Part shown: one piece after another, positions 49,201 through 59,045 of the stretch
Position numbering within the stretch: position 1 is the stretch's first letter
Layout of the letters: every line of letters begins with the position of its first letter
Assembly (NCBI GenBank): GCA_950295325.1
Contig: OX485809.1
Coordinates: forward strand, 23,806,001 to 23,870,000
DNA: 64,000 bases
Origin: Polytrichum commune
Taxonomy: Eukaryota; Streptophyta; Polytrichopsida; Polytrichales; Polytrichaceae
Direction of reading: 5' to 3'
Made by a program: the position numbers and the translations under genes
Notes under the pieces: model-generated
What the model saw: only the letters and a program-made list of their open reading frames with translations
Database searches by the model: none
Told to the model about the DNA's origin: nothing

Positions 49201-50458
49201 ACTCTTCAGCATGTCAGCAAGATCACAGCAATAACAGAACAAGGTCCACTACAAAGTACATCCAGAACCTGATCTCCAGTCCCCAGATTTCACATGTATG
49301 TATGTATTGCTCATTAAGTGTGCTTAAACTCCAAGGCCTTAACCAAGATCCCATGGGAACTCTTGAGTATAAACTGCCTCAAGCTGGAATAGTGCTCGGA
49401 TGGGTGACCTCCCTAGCAATTAATTTCATGTGCACCCTTCCACCTATGTTCCACCCAATCATAGTCAGGGTATTCGGATGAACTGGATATATTCAACCAC
49501 CCATGTGGGTACCTACCTAGGGGCTGGCCCCTGGGGAGATAGGTGCAGGTCGGCTTGTCCACATCCGTTCAAGGTCTCCAGAAAAAGGCAGAACAAGGTC
49601 CATCACAAAGCGCATCCAGGACTTAATCTCCAGTCCCCAAATTTCACATGTATGTATGGCACGATGAAGATAATTTAGAGCATCACGATTATCAAAGGAC
49701 CTGTGTATGTCCCGAACGAACACATGATGCAATATATACATGTTATCTGGGTATATTCCAACCTTAAATTGTTGCCAACATGATAGACACCATCAAAAAC
49801 AACCAGCAGAAGAAACTGGTAAATGAATTTGCTATTCCTCTGCAATCCTAAAGCTGTATTCTTCAGCTCCAGCATTGAAACTCTACTCCAGAATTGGCAG
49901 AACAAGGTCCATTACAAAGGACTTAATCTCCAGTCCCCAAATTTCACATGTGTGTTTGGCTCAATGAAGAAAATTTAGAGCATTACAAAAATTCAAAGAC
50001 CGTATTTGTTCCAAACGAACACATGATGCACTGTTTGCATGTTATCTGGGTACATTTCAATCTTAACTGTTGCCAACATAATAGACACCATCAGAAACAG
50101 CCAACAGAAGACACTGGTATTCCTCTGTAATCCTACAGATCCAGGATAGAGACTCTACTCCAGACATGAAGAAAACATCCTAGGATGACAATCGAGTATG
50201 GAAATAAGACTAATATGTTTACATGAACACCATTTATTGATTAGTAGGGGATTGTACCATGTGCGGGTCAATTACGACAACATTGAGGTAGCGGGCACAC
50301 TTGACAACCAAATCCCTCCAGAAATGCAGCCTACTCTCCCAATCACCTCTCTGCCCCGTGAACCCTTTGTATCGAGCTCGTGCCACCACCTCGTCTGTCC
50401 AATCCGGTACCTCCGATTTCAAAAACTCCGCCAGAGGTGACTCTTCCACCCTCGCCAT
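46287..50458 (-). CDS. CHMP7: CHMP7, ESCRT-III-related protein (eight exons)
   Basis: SNF7-family protein linking ESCRT-II-like and ESCRT-III activities; relatives act in endosomal sorting and nuclear-envelope sealing. Minus-strand exons 50458-50258, 49183-49124, 48776-48582, 48366-48184, 47993-47863, 47505-47343, 47216-47087 and 46570-46287 join in frame with GT-AG introns to give 448 residues. Residues 1-67 (EVPDWTDEVVARARYKGFTG, FWRDLVVK) and exon 2 (QWFLREGVTPLG) are the winged-helix N-terminus. About 214-355 is the helical SNF7 core, rich in basic residues (LRHARRLKTLTISKKKCESF). The acidic C-terminus (EEEFQSLQAEM, then EKAFAKLELELA) fits an autoinhibitory/MIM-like end. The start sits in CCATGG; an upstream in-frame ATG at 50521 is less likely. 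No lesions. Not linked functionally to its neighbours. Confidence 0.92.
46620..46985 (+). repeat. R4 repeat copy filling CHMP7 intron 7
   Basis: Contains AACTAGCCCACTTCTCCTAG, GAAACACTCGATTAGTACGA and GGTATCCATTCTTGGAGCCA, as at 36350-36715. Intron 7 (46571-47086) is mostly this repeat. Confidence 0.65.
49349..49437 (+). repeat. 5S-rRNA-derived segment in CHMP7 intron 1
   Basis: GATCCCATGGGAACTCTTGA followed by a diverged middle and AGTGCTCGGATGGGTGACCT-CC closely follow the 3' two thirds of plant 5S rRNA (loop B/C through the internal promoter region and the GGATGGGTGACCTCC signature). The 5' third is not recognisable and several changes break the usual helices, so it is not a working 5S gene. 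It could be a 5S pseudogene, a 5S-derived SINE or part of a Cassandra-type TRIM. Confidence 0.65.
49588..50180. repeat. About 300-bp tandem duplication in CHMP7 intron 1
   Basis: Unit A (about 49588-49896) and unit B (about 49897-50180) share GGCAGAACAAGGTCCATYAC, CTTAATCTCCAGTCCCCAAA, CGAACACATGATGCA and ATAGACACCATCARAAACA. A third partial unit lies at about 49237-49305, before the 5S-like segment. Confidence 0.75.
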
Positions 50459-50847
50459 GGCAATACGATGGCATGAACGAAGCCCGTCAACTGAAAATAA
50501 TCGAATTGGCGATTCCTTCACCTAAGTCATCATGCCCACTTGCACCATCCCCTTCACATTTATAATCTAAAATTGCAATCCCACCAAGACTCAATGTCGA
50601 TATCTTTCTTTTATCGTCTTTTTCACTTGTGTGAAATTGAATATCATCAACTCCGACAACCCTCGAGAGCTCCAATTCCCTCTGCAACTTTGTCCGAAGC
50701 CCGTAGGTGGTGCCCTGTTTTAGGGTTAGGGTTTTATTGGATGGAGCTCTTGGTGTTGTGTTTCAATACTCAGTCCATGAGTTCTCAAGACCAAACGGTA
50801 ATAGGCCGCCCACACATACCGGTGTGGGCCTATGTCCGGGGAGCGCC

Positions 50848-51030
50848 AGCGGTTGGTTAGTTACAGATGAACTGGTTGAGTTTGAGAAATAACCGGTTGA
50901 AGTTCTAGATTTTAGGAGAATTACCGATCATTTTAAAGGAATCTATAGAATATGTTTCAAATAAATAAAGAAAAACTGGAAAATGTCCACATGTAACTTG
51001 TTGGATTTAGAATAACTAGGAGTTGCTAAG
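50848..51030 (+). repeat. R2 repeat copy upstream of CHMP7
   Basis: GCGGTTGGTTAGTTACAGAT, TTGAGAAATAACCGGTTGAA and ATCATTTTAAAGGAATCTAT in R2 order; truncated on the right. It lies 0.4 kb 5' of the CHMP7 start. Confidence 0.65.
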
Positions 51031-51049
51031 AGTATGTGGGTGTTAAGGT

Positions 51050-51660
51050 TTGTTTTTCTTGTTCTCCATCTTCTGTTGATCATATCTACGTCTTCAAAGT
51101 TGTGTTGCATCAACAAATCCATGATGAAACATCAAACAAAAACCAAAATGAAGATTGGATCTCTCATGGTTTACTTATGGTTATTAGAAGTGCATGTTTG
51201 TTGATTGGATTGAACACATAAATTTATACGACTATTAATTAGGATAACCTACACGGGTTGTTAATGAGAAAGAAAACATTCACTTTGGTTTTGAATAAGG
51301 TATTCACATGAGCTTCGAAAACTAGGAGGAAAATGGCTACGGGCATGACTTGAATTCACGTCCAATCATCATCTTGCATTGATTCTATGTTTCATATCTT
51401 ACAAGAAGAGGGTGTAGAGCTAAAAAAAGGTTTGTTTAAAACTTGCTTACTCTAAGTACCTTACCTTAGGCACATGCGCTAGTGAAACAAAAAGGGAGGA
51501 AGAGAAAATATCATATTCACTTCGATAATGAATAAGATATTCATACAAGCTCCGATAACTATGAAGAAGCTGGCTACATGCACGATTTGGATTCGCTATT
51601 CACCTTGCATTAATTGTGTGCAGAGCTATTAAGTGTTTGTTTAAGACATGTTGCCCTATT
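51050..51660. repeat. R5 fragment (+) followed by R4 fragments (-)
   Basis: 51050-51230 matches R5 (GTTGCATCAACAAATCCATG). 51270-51420 and 51520-51620 match R4 in reverse (GCTACGGGCATGACTTGAAT- and TGCATTGATTCTATGTTTC-like). Decayed and non-coding. Confidence 0.5.
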
Positions 51661-53508
51661 TACGTAAGTACGTTAGCTCATTGCAAAGGTGAAAACAGAG
51701 TGAATTATCTCATGCGAAATTATCTAGTAGTGCAAAATTACCTCGTGCATGATAGAACGAGCGAGTGGTAGGATGGATACGCCTAGTCGTTGCCAATGCT
51801 CTAAAGTGTTTAAAAAGTTTGACCCTGCTGGTGGGAGGTTGTTGACTGGCCTCACCACCAGTAGCTGTGGGGGGCCAATAAGTTAGAGGGTGCTCATTCC
51901 AACCCCTTCCTAAAAGTGTCCCCTACGCATGCCTTCTCACTGGAGCAAATCTTAAACCGTCTGAATGTCTTTGGCACAAAGTTATAAAGGGCGAATTTGG
52001 GTTAAAAACGGGGCAATTTTATGAGAATGCGGAGTTGATGTTGGGCGAAGTGGGATTGGATTTAGGCAAGCATCAAGACATAGTTAGGGGTGAGTTAATT
52101 TGTGATTTTTAGTTTTTTAAAAAAATCTCGTATGCAAAAGTTATAAGGGCTCATATTTTTATTGGGTGGAGTGTTGGTTTTAGTGTTGGGGTGGTTTGAA
52201 CGGTTTTGGAGAAAGTGGGGTTGGTTTGGACAAAAAAAAGGGGGCAGTTTTGGATAACTATTGGGATGGTTTTGGAAGTCATTTGCAATGGATAAAGTGT
52301 GAGTCTATGGAGGGATTTGGGAGGTGACTCCAAAACATTTCTAGAATATTCATATGATGTGCAATCTTTACTTTTATTTTTGTTTCTACCATCTCTAAGC
52401 CCAAATGCTAAGCCAATCATGCATACCACTACATAATCCAAATGGACTCCAAAAACAAGCTAAATCAACCAAAGGATTGTTTAAGCACCGGTCCCTCTAC
52501 CTTCTCTCATATTTGACCTTAAGTGAAAGTGATTGTTTTCTTAAAAACCTGACCAAAGTGGAGTTAGGTTTGGAGTTGATGACAAAGCATGCAACCTACA
52601 AACCAAATTAGATTAAGTTATTTACGGCCCAAAATTACTAATCAAGTATGCACGCCTAATGTTAGTTTTGCTTTAAATGTAGGGAGAGAAACAAGTTGTT
52701 GGACCCAAGGTAGAAATAGCTATATGTGATGCTTATAAAAATAAAGCCAATGGGAGAGGAGCGACATACTTGGTTTGGTTTTTGTAATACCTAGGCAGGG
52801 AAGAGTATGGAATGATGCAAACCCTACAACGGTGGCATAAACAATTTATAATTGTTGATTTTAAAGCCTACCAGCTCACGTGCCAAACAAGCTTGACATT
52901 ATATAAGCACATGTGTGTGAACAACATATATATATATATATATATGAATATATATGAATTTCTCCCTTCAGATGAAAGGTCAAGTAAGAATGGGGCATAA
53001 GTATTGTTTCATTTATTTATTTTAAGCAGCCAAGGTGGTGCTCACCATGAGTCATTCAAAGTCAAGGAGCTTATTCTATGCAATATATGGATGACATTTA
53101 ATTTCATCTGTATGTATGCCTTTTAACATTTTTGTGGCATTTATATTCCATTTTTAAGATGTTGATTTTTTTGGGGGCAAGTTCATCCATTAAAAGTATT
53201 GGAACGTACATGCGGATATTATGTTTTACAACGACCCGAGGTCATCACACTCCCCCCCCCCCCCAAAAAAAAAATTGAATAAAACCCTTTATTACCTAGC
53301 ACTACATGCCCTCACTCTTACTCACCCCACTATCTCCTCCCCTCCCCGCTCGCTCCTTCACAAGTTAAGTTGTGTCAACATCAAAAAAAATTGTCAACAT
53401 AAATTACTTGGCTTTGTAGATCAATGTGTTTTTCAAATGTTAATTCAAAGCTAGTATATTGTTTGGAATCACTATCACTTAACCTAAGCAAGGTAATGGA
53501 GTTGTGTA
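51661..53508. other. Intergenic, no gene seen
   Basis: AT-rich, with a (TA)n microsatellite at 52926-52945 and a C/A homopolymer at 53251-53274. A 96-codon minus frame at 52151 is low-complexity and unconvincing. Confidence 0.45.
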
Positions 53509-54041
53509 CAGTAGCCTCCCGCCTAAGTACGCACCCGTTTAAGTACGCATCCCGGTAAAGTACGCATTATTTTCCCGAAAAAATAGGGTTCAAATTTATT
53601 TAGTTCAACATGTCATGGATTGTCATTTGGCACAAGTTCTGAAGATTCTTGCGTTTGGCTTTCAAGGTGACAGCCCGGACCTTACTTTGAAACGATTCAA
53701 ACAACTTTCTAAGATCATCGAATGTTTCCTCAGCCTCTTCTTGAACTTCGGAGCAGAGCAACTGATCCTCTATATCAACCACTTGCTTATAAAGTGACTC
53801 GAATCCCTTAAATACAATGGTGTTTCCTAAACCCAAACCTGACGCTTGAGAGGTAAGAATATCATCATCATTGTCATCGTCCAGATTCTCTTCAACAATC
53901 TTCATTGTCTCCCGTTCGGTTTCTTCGACATTGCAGCCGAATCAAGCGATTAGGAAGTGATTGGTCTAAAGTGCGCACCTACCGGCTAAGTATGCACAAT
54001 CCTCCCAGGTTCAAGTTGCGTACTTAGGTGGGAGGCTACTG
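53509..54041 (-). mobile_element. Tigger/pogo-type Tc1-mariner deletion derivative
   Basis: 533 bp flanked by TA on both sides (53507-53508 and 54042-54043). Terminal inverted repeats of about 26 bp: CAGTAGCCTCCCGCCTAAGT at the left, CAGTAGCCTCCCACCTAAGT at the right on the minus strand. TAAGTACGCA recurs three times in the left subterminal region. A 101-codon minus frame at 53905-53600 is acidic at first (DDDNDDD) and ends with basic KAKRKNLQNL and MTIHDML, resembling the C-terminal tail of Tigger/pogo transposases. The DDE and DNA-binding domains are missing, so mobility would depend on another element. Confidence 0.8.
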
Positions 54042-54043
54042 TA

Positions 54044-54959
54044 CTTGATCATGCTTGCGCCATGTAAGATTAAGCAGGCTAGATATTAGAACGTTACCCA
54101 CGGTTGGTTATCGCCTTTAATTCTACACATTACAAGCCCATCAAATTGGTCTTTGCATAACTATGATGTTCATGCACCTCTATTATTCCTCAATTCCAAT
54201 TTTGATTGTATCACATGCTTATGGTTCACAAAACCTCAGTTCTTGGAAAATCAAGAAAGTAAAATATTAGAGCCTTTCCCATTGTTGTCACCTTTAACTC
54301 AACTAAGCAAAAACTCATCAAATTTGGTATTTACATTCCTATGTTGATACTCTTGTAGGTGATCCATTGTTGTCCAGTTTATCCAAATTTGATTGTATTC
54401 CTACATGCTTATCATGTGTCTACAAAAATTAGTTCATGGAGAATTAAGTAGGTACAATAATCACGACTCGAAAATTTAGGGGTTTAACGTTAGTCAATAT
54501 GTTGGTTTTTACACTAAATCAGATTGATCTTAAGTGTCGAATTATTGGACACTATTATGGCGTTTGTATGTGTCACATAGAAAGCATCATTTAGGTACAC
54601 TTAATCAACAATTTTTCTTCTGTACCAACAGGGTTGGTACACATCCGCCTTTCTCACTAGGAAGATATCTTTCTCGTAAAAGTATCAATGTTGGTCTTAA
54701 ATTGGAAAAATCCAATACAACCATTAAATACCTTTGTCCTCCTTCACAAGGTAAAATTTGATTCAAACCATGACGATATCATTATGTATAAAAAAATTCA
54801 TTATTTACAAAGTTTGCCTTATAGGTTTCATGTTGTGCTTTCAAAATTCGCACTTGCGATTGTTATTCTCTCTTATAGTTAAAATCCACTATCTACATAA
54901 TCTTGGTGAAAAAATTGAAAAGTCCGACGCTTTTTGTTTACATATGTTGTTCACCCATT
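54044..54959. other. Intergenic, no gene seen
   Basis: AT-rich; short overlapping frames only. Confidence 0.4.
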
Positions 54960-55745
54960 GGCGGTCTTAATTGCAATACCTTTTTGTTTTCCTACAGGAA
55001 TGCCATCTAACATGGAGTTGACATGTGGTTCACATTGAGCATGAGACCTCCTCTTGGAAATTCCCTTGGTGCCATTGATGCCAGCCTTGTTCCTTGAAGA
55101 ATGTGCAAAAATGCTCTCTAGCTCTGGTGATTGAGAATGCTTCTCCTTGAAAACTATACTCCTCTCTTCGGGCTTCCTCAAGCAGCAACTTGCCACAAAT
55201 GTGCTCGAAATTCTGAAGTTCATCCTAACATTGACAATATGGCTTGAACAAAGGGGTCATAGCTTTTCGGCAACACTCCCTGTATGATCTGCACAATGCA
55301 AGTGTCCGACACTTCTTCATTAACACTTGAAAGATAAATTGAAATCTCTTTCACCCTCTTGATGAAATGATGTTCTGTTGTTGATCCTTCCATGATTTTT
55401 ATGCTTCCAAGCTTGTTGCTTAGATGTAATGCCCGTGCACCATTGTGAGCGCTGAAGATGTTCTTGAGTGTCTCCCAACATGCATTAGGTTCTTCATCAG
55501 CATCTAAACGCAGTGTAAGACATAGTCTCCCAAAGAAAGTATGAGAAATTGTCTTAATCCTTCCTCTCTTTTTCTCGTTTTGGTGTGATTTCAACTAGTT
55601 CTAAAATTATTCTAGCCTCTTGTGGGCAAACATGATGCTATTTCTTTTCTTTTAAGATAGTTCTCATCTTGATTTTCCACACTTCATATTGAGAGGAACC
55701 CTCTAACTTATTGGCCTCTGCAATGTTGAATGAGCCGTCTGCCAT
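54960..55745 (-). pseudogene. Copia-type retrotransposon gag remnant
   Basis: Reading leftwards from an ATG at 55745: a gag start resembling MADGSFNIAEANKLEG with WKIKMRTIL, then a broken segment, then 55594-55220 with CWETLKNIFS, ALHLSNKLGSIKI and VSDTCIVQIIQGVLPKSYDP, all typical of the Ty1/copia gag (UBN2-like) fold. A shifted continuation to about 54960 includes ERSIVFKEKHS. Stops and frame changes interrupt it. No zinc knuckle, protease, integrase or reverse transcriptase follows, so the element is truncated. Confidence 0.7.
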
Positions 55746-55968
55746 ACTTCTAACTAAGATACTCGTTAGAGCTTACTCCACACAGTCTGGCAGCTTCCTA
55801 TCTATATTCTGACTATGCTCGTGTTGTCCTTCGCAGAAGTTCACCTTCCGCTTCTTGTCCAAAAACACGGTGATGTTCTTCAACCCGTTGTTCACTAGAC
55901 TGCCACTTCAATCTCCGTTCAGCCTTCTCATGCAACTCCACTCCTTTGCCAATGCTCTCAGATGGCTC

Positions 55969-55980
55969 GCTCTAATACCA
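55969..55980 (-). other. Retrotransposon primer-binding site
   Basis: On the minus strand TGGTATTAGAGC directly follows the LTR; it differs at one position from TGGTATCAGAGC, the initiator-methionine tRNA primer site common in plant copia elements. Confidence 0.75.
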
Positions 55981-56254
55981 TGTTGAACCAGGATCGAGTA
56001 TCCAAGAACTCTAAGTAGACTATTATTTCACACATTGAACTGTGCAAGCTCACATGTATTTATACATGCTTATCTACTTTGCAGGAGCACTTGCATTGGT
56101 TGTGAATTTTATTGTAGAATAATGGGCAAGAGTTGTTCTAGAAGCTGTCTATGTGGTCCTCCTATTTACCTGCCTAAAGGCTTGCAATAAAGTTACTAAT
56201 TTGCTACTGTGTGAAAGAAACAGTTTACCATGAGGTTTTTAAAGTGAATCAACA
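55981..56254 (-). mobile_element. Copia 5' LTR (274 bp)
   Basis: Bounded by TGTTG and CAACA, the usual LTR ends, and followed on the minus strand by the primer-binding site and gag. The 3' LTR is not found in the window, so this is a truncated element. Confidence 0.65.
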
Positions 56255-56544
56255 GTGTGTATTAAAATTGTGGCCCTATACTACTGCATTAAGGCCAGAC
56301 ACGGAGCACACAGATGGGCGGACACAAGTAATTTAAGACCTGGTTCTCGAATTTCTGCCTTCCCAAGCTCCACTGATAAATGATGATATTACGAGGCCAA
56401 GACTTCAATGCTGGAACTTGTCCTGAATCACTCTTTGCATGACCACTAGAAAGCTGGAATATTATCCGGATGTCAGACACATTATGTTGCAATCTCTGAG
56501 AAGCGAAAGCCGAAGACTCATGAGCTTTACCATGTATACGGGAC

Positions 56545-56720
56545 AACATCCGGGGAGATTTTTGGGCACAATCGGTCAAGATCCCAGTGCTTCTAAGTTC
56601 AATCAGTTACATGCTGGGATCCTTGGTTTTTCTCTATGAGTTTGGATTATATTCCACATATTCCTAGGAAAGGATTGGCAACTCTCAGGAAGTCTTAAAT
56701 TTCAATTGGTTAATTCATAA
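56545..56720 (-). repeat. R2 repeat copy
   Basis: On the minus strand the order is R2-like, ending in TGCCCAAAAATCTCCCCGGA; strongly diverged. Confidence 0.5.
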
Positions 56721-56732
56721 ACTCTGATTTGT

Positions 56733-56811
56733 AATCAGAAATCGGTTCTCCACGCAATCAATTTCCCGCAATCATTCTGTCGCGGATTGCGTGGAGAAGC
56801 GATTTCTGATT
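56733..56811. repeat. 79-bp near-perfect hairpin
   Basis: The arms AATCAGAAATCGGTTCTCCA-CGCAATC (56733-56759) and their inverted partner (56785-56811) pair at 26 of 27 positions around a 25-base loop. The loop contains another CCGCAATC word. Confidence 0.8.
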
Positions 56812-56950
56812 CCAGTATCAACTTACACCCCTGATATTTCATATACACTAAGAATTTTCACAAACATTTTCTTTACCAATGGCATGGAAAACCCGTGAAC
56901 ACACCCCAAGCTTATCACACTAGCTGCGAAAATTCATTGGTAGTTTCTAC

Positions 56951-57496
56951 TTGAACATGTTTGTAAGAGGTCCTACAACCAGAGAATATTACCAAGTATG
57001 TTCTTGGCACATCACAAATGGTTTTAATATTAATATTCATGATCTCAAAAGTCACCTGAAAGACCTCCACTTCCAAGAACAACTTTCATTTCTTAAGAAA
57101 ATGGCTTGCATCATTCCACGTGGAGAAGATAAAGGAGTCATAGGAGTACTGGTTTCCATTAAGCAGACAAACAAGGATTCGTCGAAAGGAACCCCGGAAA
57201 GAACTAGTACACAGTTAAATGGCTCATCTTCACACATAAAAAATGCGGATTCCAAGACTGGGGTTTCAGGTGTGCTCAACGGCAGTTTATTACGTGATGC
57301 GTGTGATGAACTAGGCTTTTACGCCACCGCAAAAAAATTATACATGAGCAAAGACAAAATCCACACCAAACTCAAAACTGCGCTCATCACTCCCATCCTC
57401 ATCAATAGCACTATCTATGATGAAGGTAGATCTTCACCCGACTATACTATTACAAGGCAGATGCAATCTGCATATGAACTCCAGCTGATTCCATAG
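56951..57496 (+). CDS. Hypothetical ORF, 181 codons (unsupported family)
   Basis: An uninterrupted frame from ATG at 56951 to TAG at 57494-57496. I do not recognise a family. The last 73 codons (from NGSLLRDACDELGFYATAKK to QSAYELQLIP) are duplicated with one silent change at 62134-62349, where the upstream 100 codons are absent and a different short leader opens the frame. It lies convergent to the secreted-protein gene, 98 bp away. No signal peptide or membrane segment. It may be the last exon of a larger gene or chance open sequence. Confidence 0.35.
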   Translation: MNMFVRGPTTREYYQVCSWHITNGFNINIHDLKSHLKDLHFQEQLSFLKKMACIIPRGEDKGVIGVLVSIKQTNKDSSKGTPERTSTQLNGSSSHIKNADSKTGVSGVLNGSLLRDACDELGFYATAKKLYMSKDKIHTKLKTALITPILINSTIYDEGRSSPDYTITRQMQSAYELQLIP

Positions 57497-57594
57497 TAGC
57501 TAGGCAGTCCACAGATAGTTGACCTCGATTATCGGCGACCGCTGCAGCCGGCGGGAGCTTAACGCTTAGCTGGGATTGGGGCGGGGAAGGGGAC

Positions 57595-58029
57595 TTAAGG
57601 GAGGGGAGGGACGCCAATGCAGGCTGGAACCGGGGGTAGTGCGCCCTTCACGCTGGGCGGCAACGCACTGCTGACGGCTGGGGGAACGGCGACGCATGGG
57701 GGCAAAGCACTCGCCGTCGGAGGGATGATGTCAATAACGATGGGGGGCAGAGCAATGGTCGTCGACGGCCCGGGTGACCCAAGCACGGTCAGGTTTCCGG
57801 CTGCATCCCCTGCTCCTTTCACTACGTCGCCGGGAAAGTTCCTCAGAGCTCCTGTGCCAGTGGGATTTATTGTCACACCCCCCAAAATGCGTTCGAAGAT
57901 CTCCCCTTCGCGAAGCACCCGAGCAGTCGCCCCGGAACTGCACAATACAAGCACAACCATGCACAGTGCTGCGGCGGCAGCGGTTGACTGATGGATCATC
58001 TTCATGTTGAAAAACACAAAAACCTTCAC
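57595..58029 (-). CDS. Small secreted Ala/Pro-rich protein, copy A
   Basis: 144 residues from ATG at 58029; ATGs at codons 9 and 11 are also possible and would give a shorter lead to the hydrophobic core. Residues 17-36 (TAAAAALCMVVLVLCSSGAT) form a signal peptide, probably cut near ATA-R. The mature part begins with a charged patch (RVLREGEIFERILGG), then a Gly/Asn-rich middle, and ends in a proline-rich tail with repeated ALPP/VPP motifs and two cysteines. Resembles short hydrophobic/proline-rich secreted wall proteins of plants, but I cannot name a family. GC-rich compared with its surroundings. A TATA box lies 168 bp upstream. The protein is identical to copy B; the only coding difference I saw is silent. 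Confidence 0.75.
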   Translation of the reverse strand: MKVFVFFNMKMIHQSTAAAAALCMVVLVLCSSGATARVLREGEIFERILGGVTINPTGTGALRNFPGDVVKGAGDAAGNLTVLGSPGPSTTIALPPIVIDIIPPTASALPPCVAVPPAVSSALPPSVKGALPPVPACIGVPPLP

Positions 58030-58196
58030 TTGTAGCTGAACTATGTGAACAGGTAAGTACTAGAAGTCCGAGGTTGACAGCAGACGATCAGTACCACACT
58101 CTTGCAGAGCAGCAGATCGATTGTCTTGGGCAAGCAAGTGATCAGATGACTCGGCTCGAGTGTCGACTGATGGATGAGGAATGGCTCCCCACCAGC

Positions 58197-58203
58197 TTAT
58201 ATA
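58197..58203 (-). promoter_or_regulatory. TATA box of secreted-protein gene copy A
   Basis: TATATAA on the minus strand in the context CAGTATATAAGCTGG, 168 bp before the start codon at 58029, which would leave a 5' leader of about 135 bases. Conserved in copy B. Confidence 0.65.
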
Positions 58204-58376
58204 CTGGCTGCTCCACCCTGCCACTCCAGCAGATCAGCAGGACAAGTGTCAGGGATTGCTATTAGTGAGAAGCTTCGTTTTTGGTGGGAATCATTTGGGC
58301 TTGGAGCACTTTGATCAGGTGAGGGAAACATGCTTGCTAATAAACGGTCTAGCAAACCATTAATAATTGGATGTTG

Positions 58377-59045
58377 TAACCTGAAATCTTTTAAAATATA
58401 GTATCATATTCTCGTGACAGCTCATCGACAATAGCAGTGCAGGAGAGTGAAGTTCAGGCCAGGGCTGCATGTGTTTGAGTTGGGCCCACCATCATCACCA
58501 AGAGAGAGGGGTCTAACGAAAAACATGATCCCATATGTTTGGGGTTTATTCATCTCAAGTGGGTCCCTCTTGGCCTGAGATTCGTGACCTCTAGTCCAAT
58601 ATCTAGGTTTTTGGTAGGTATACAACATCCATCTGTGGTTCCATCTACATGAGTCCTAGATACTGGACAGAGGTGATGTACTTGACGGTCCTTGTTGATC
58701 ACACAATTCTAATCAGAGGAGGCAGAAGAATGACCTGCAATTTTTGCCAAATAACGTGACGCATGCACTCCTCTTCTTCATGGTTTCGCTGATCCTGCAA
58801 CAATTGTTTTTAAGTAATATCAGGTCATACTATATATAGCAACAAGGTTCAAATCTTTTGGTATGTTGGGATGCCTCAGCTGCATACATATTACTACACT
58901 TCCACTTGGCAACTATTGTGATAATAAACGGCTTGTTGTGTTGTGACCTTAGCTTGATTCTCAATACTTCTATGGCTTTATTCTTTGTAAGAAAAGGTAT
59001 TTGTGGTAATTTTGGTCGTGTTTGCGACGAAATGCTTACAGGAAA
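58377..59045. other. Diverged flank of the duplication, then no gene
   Basis: 58400-58795 aligns loosely with 63240-63530 (shared ACAGAGGTGATG, CATCTACA and TTTCGCT words). The rest up to the plastid fragment holds nothing recognisable. Confidence 0.5.

Larger units (their letters stand above)
57276..58376. repeat. 1.1-kb duplicated block, copy A
   Basis: Matches 62129-63228 at a constant offset of 4853 (4852 after a one-base gap near 58275). I counted about six differences from 57276 to 58245, clearly more from 58246 to 58376, and weak but visible similarity continuing to about 58795. The left boundary is abrupt. Confidence 0.9.

Noticed and set aside
57617-57991. Plus-strand 124-codon frame opposite the secreted-protein gene
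   Set aside because: It is the antisense shadow of a GC-rich gene. The minus frame has a signal peptide, conserved TATA box and only a silent difference between copies, while the same change alters a residue in the plus frame.
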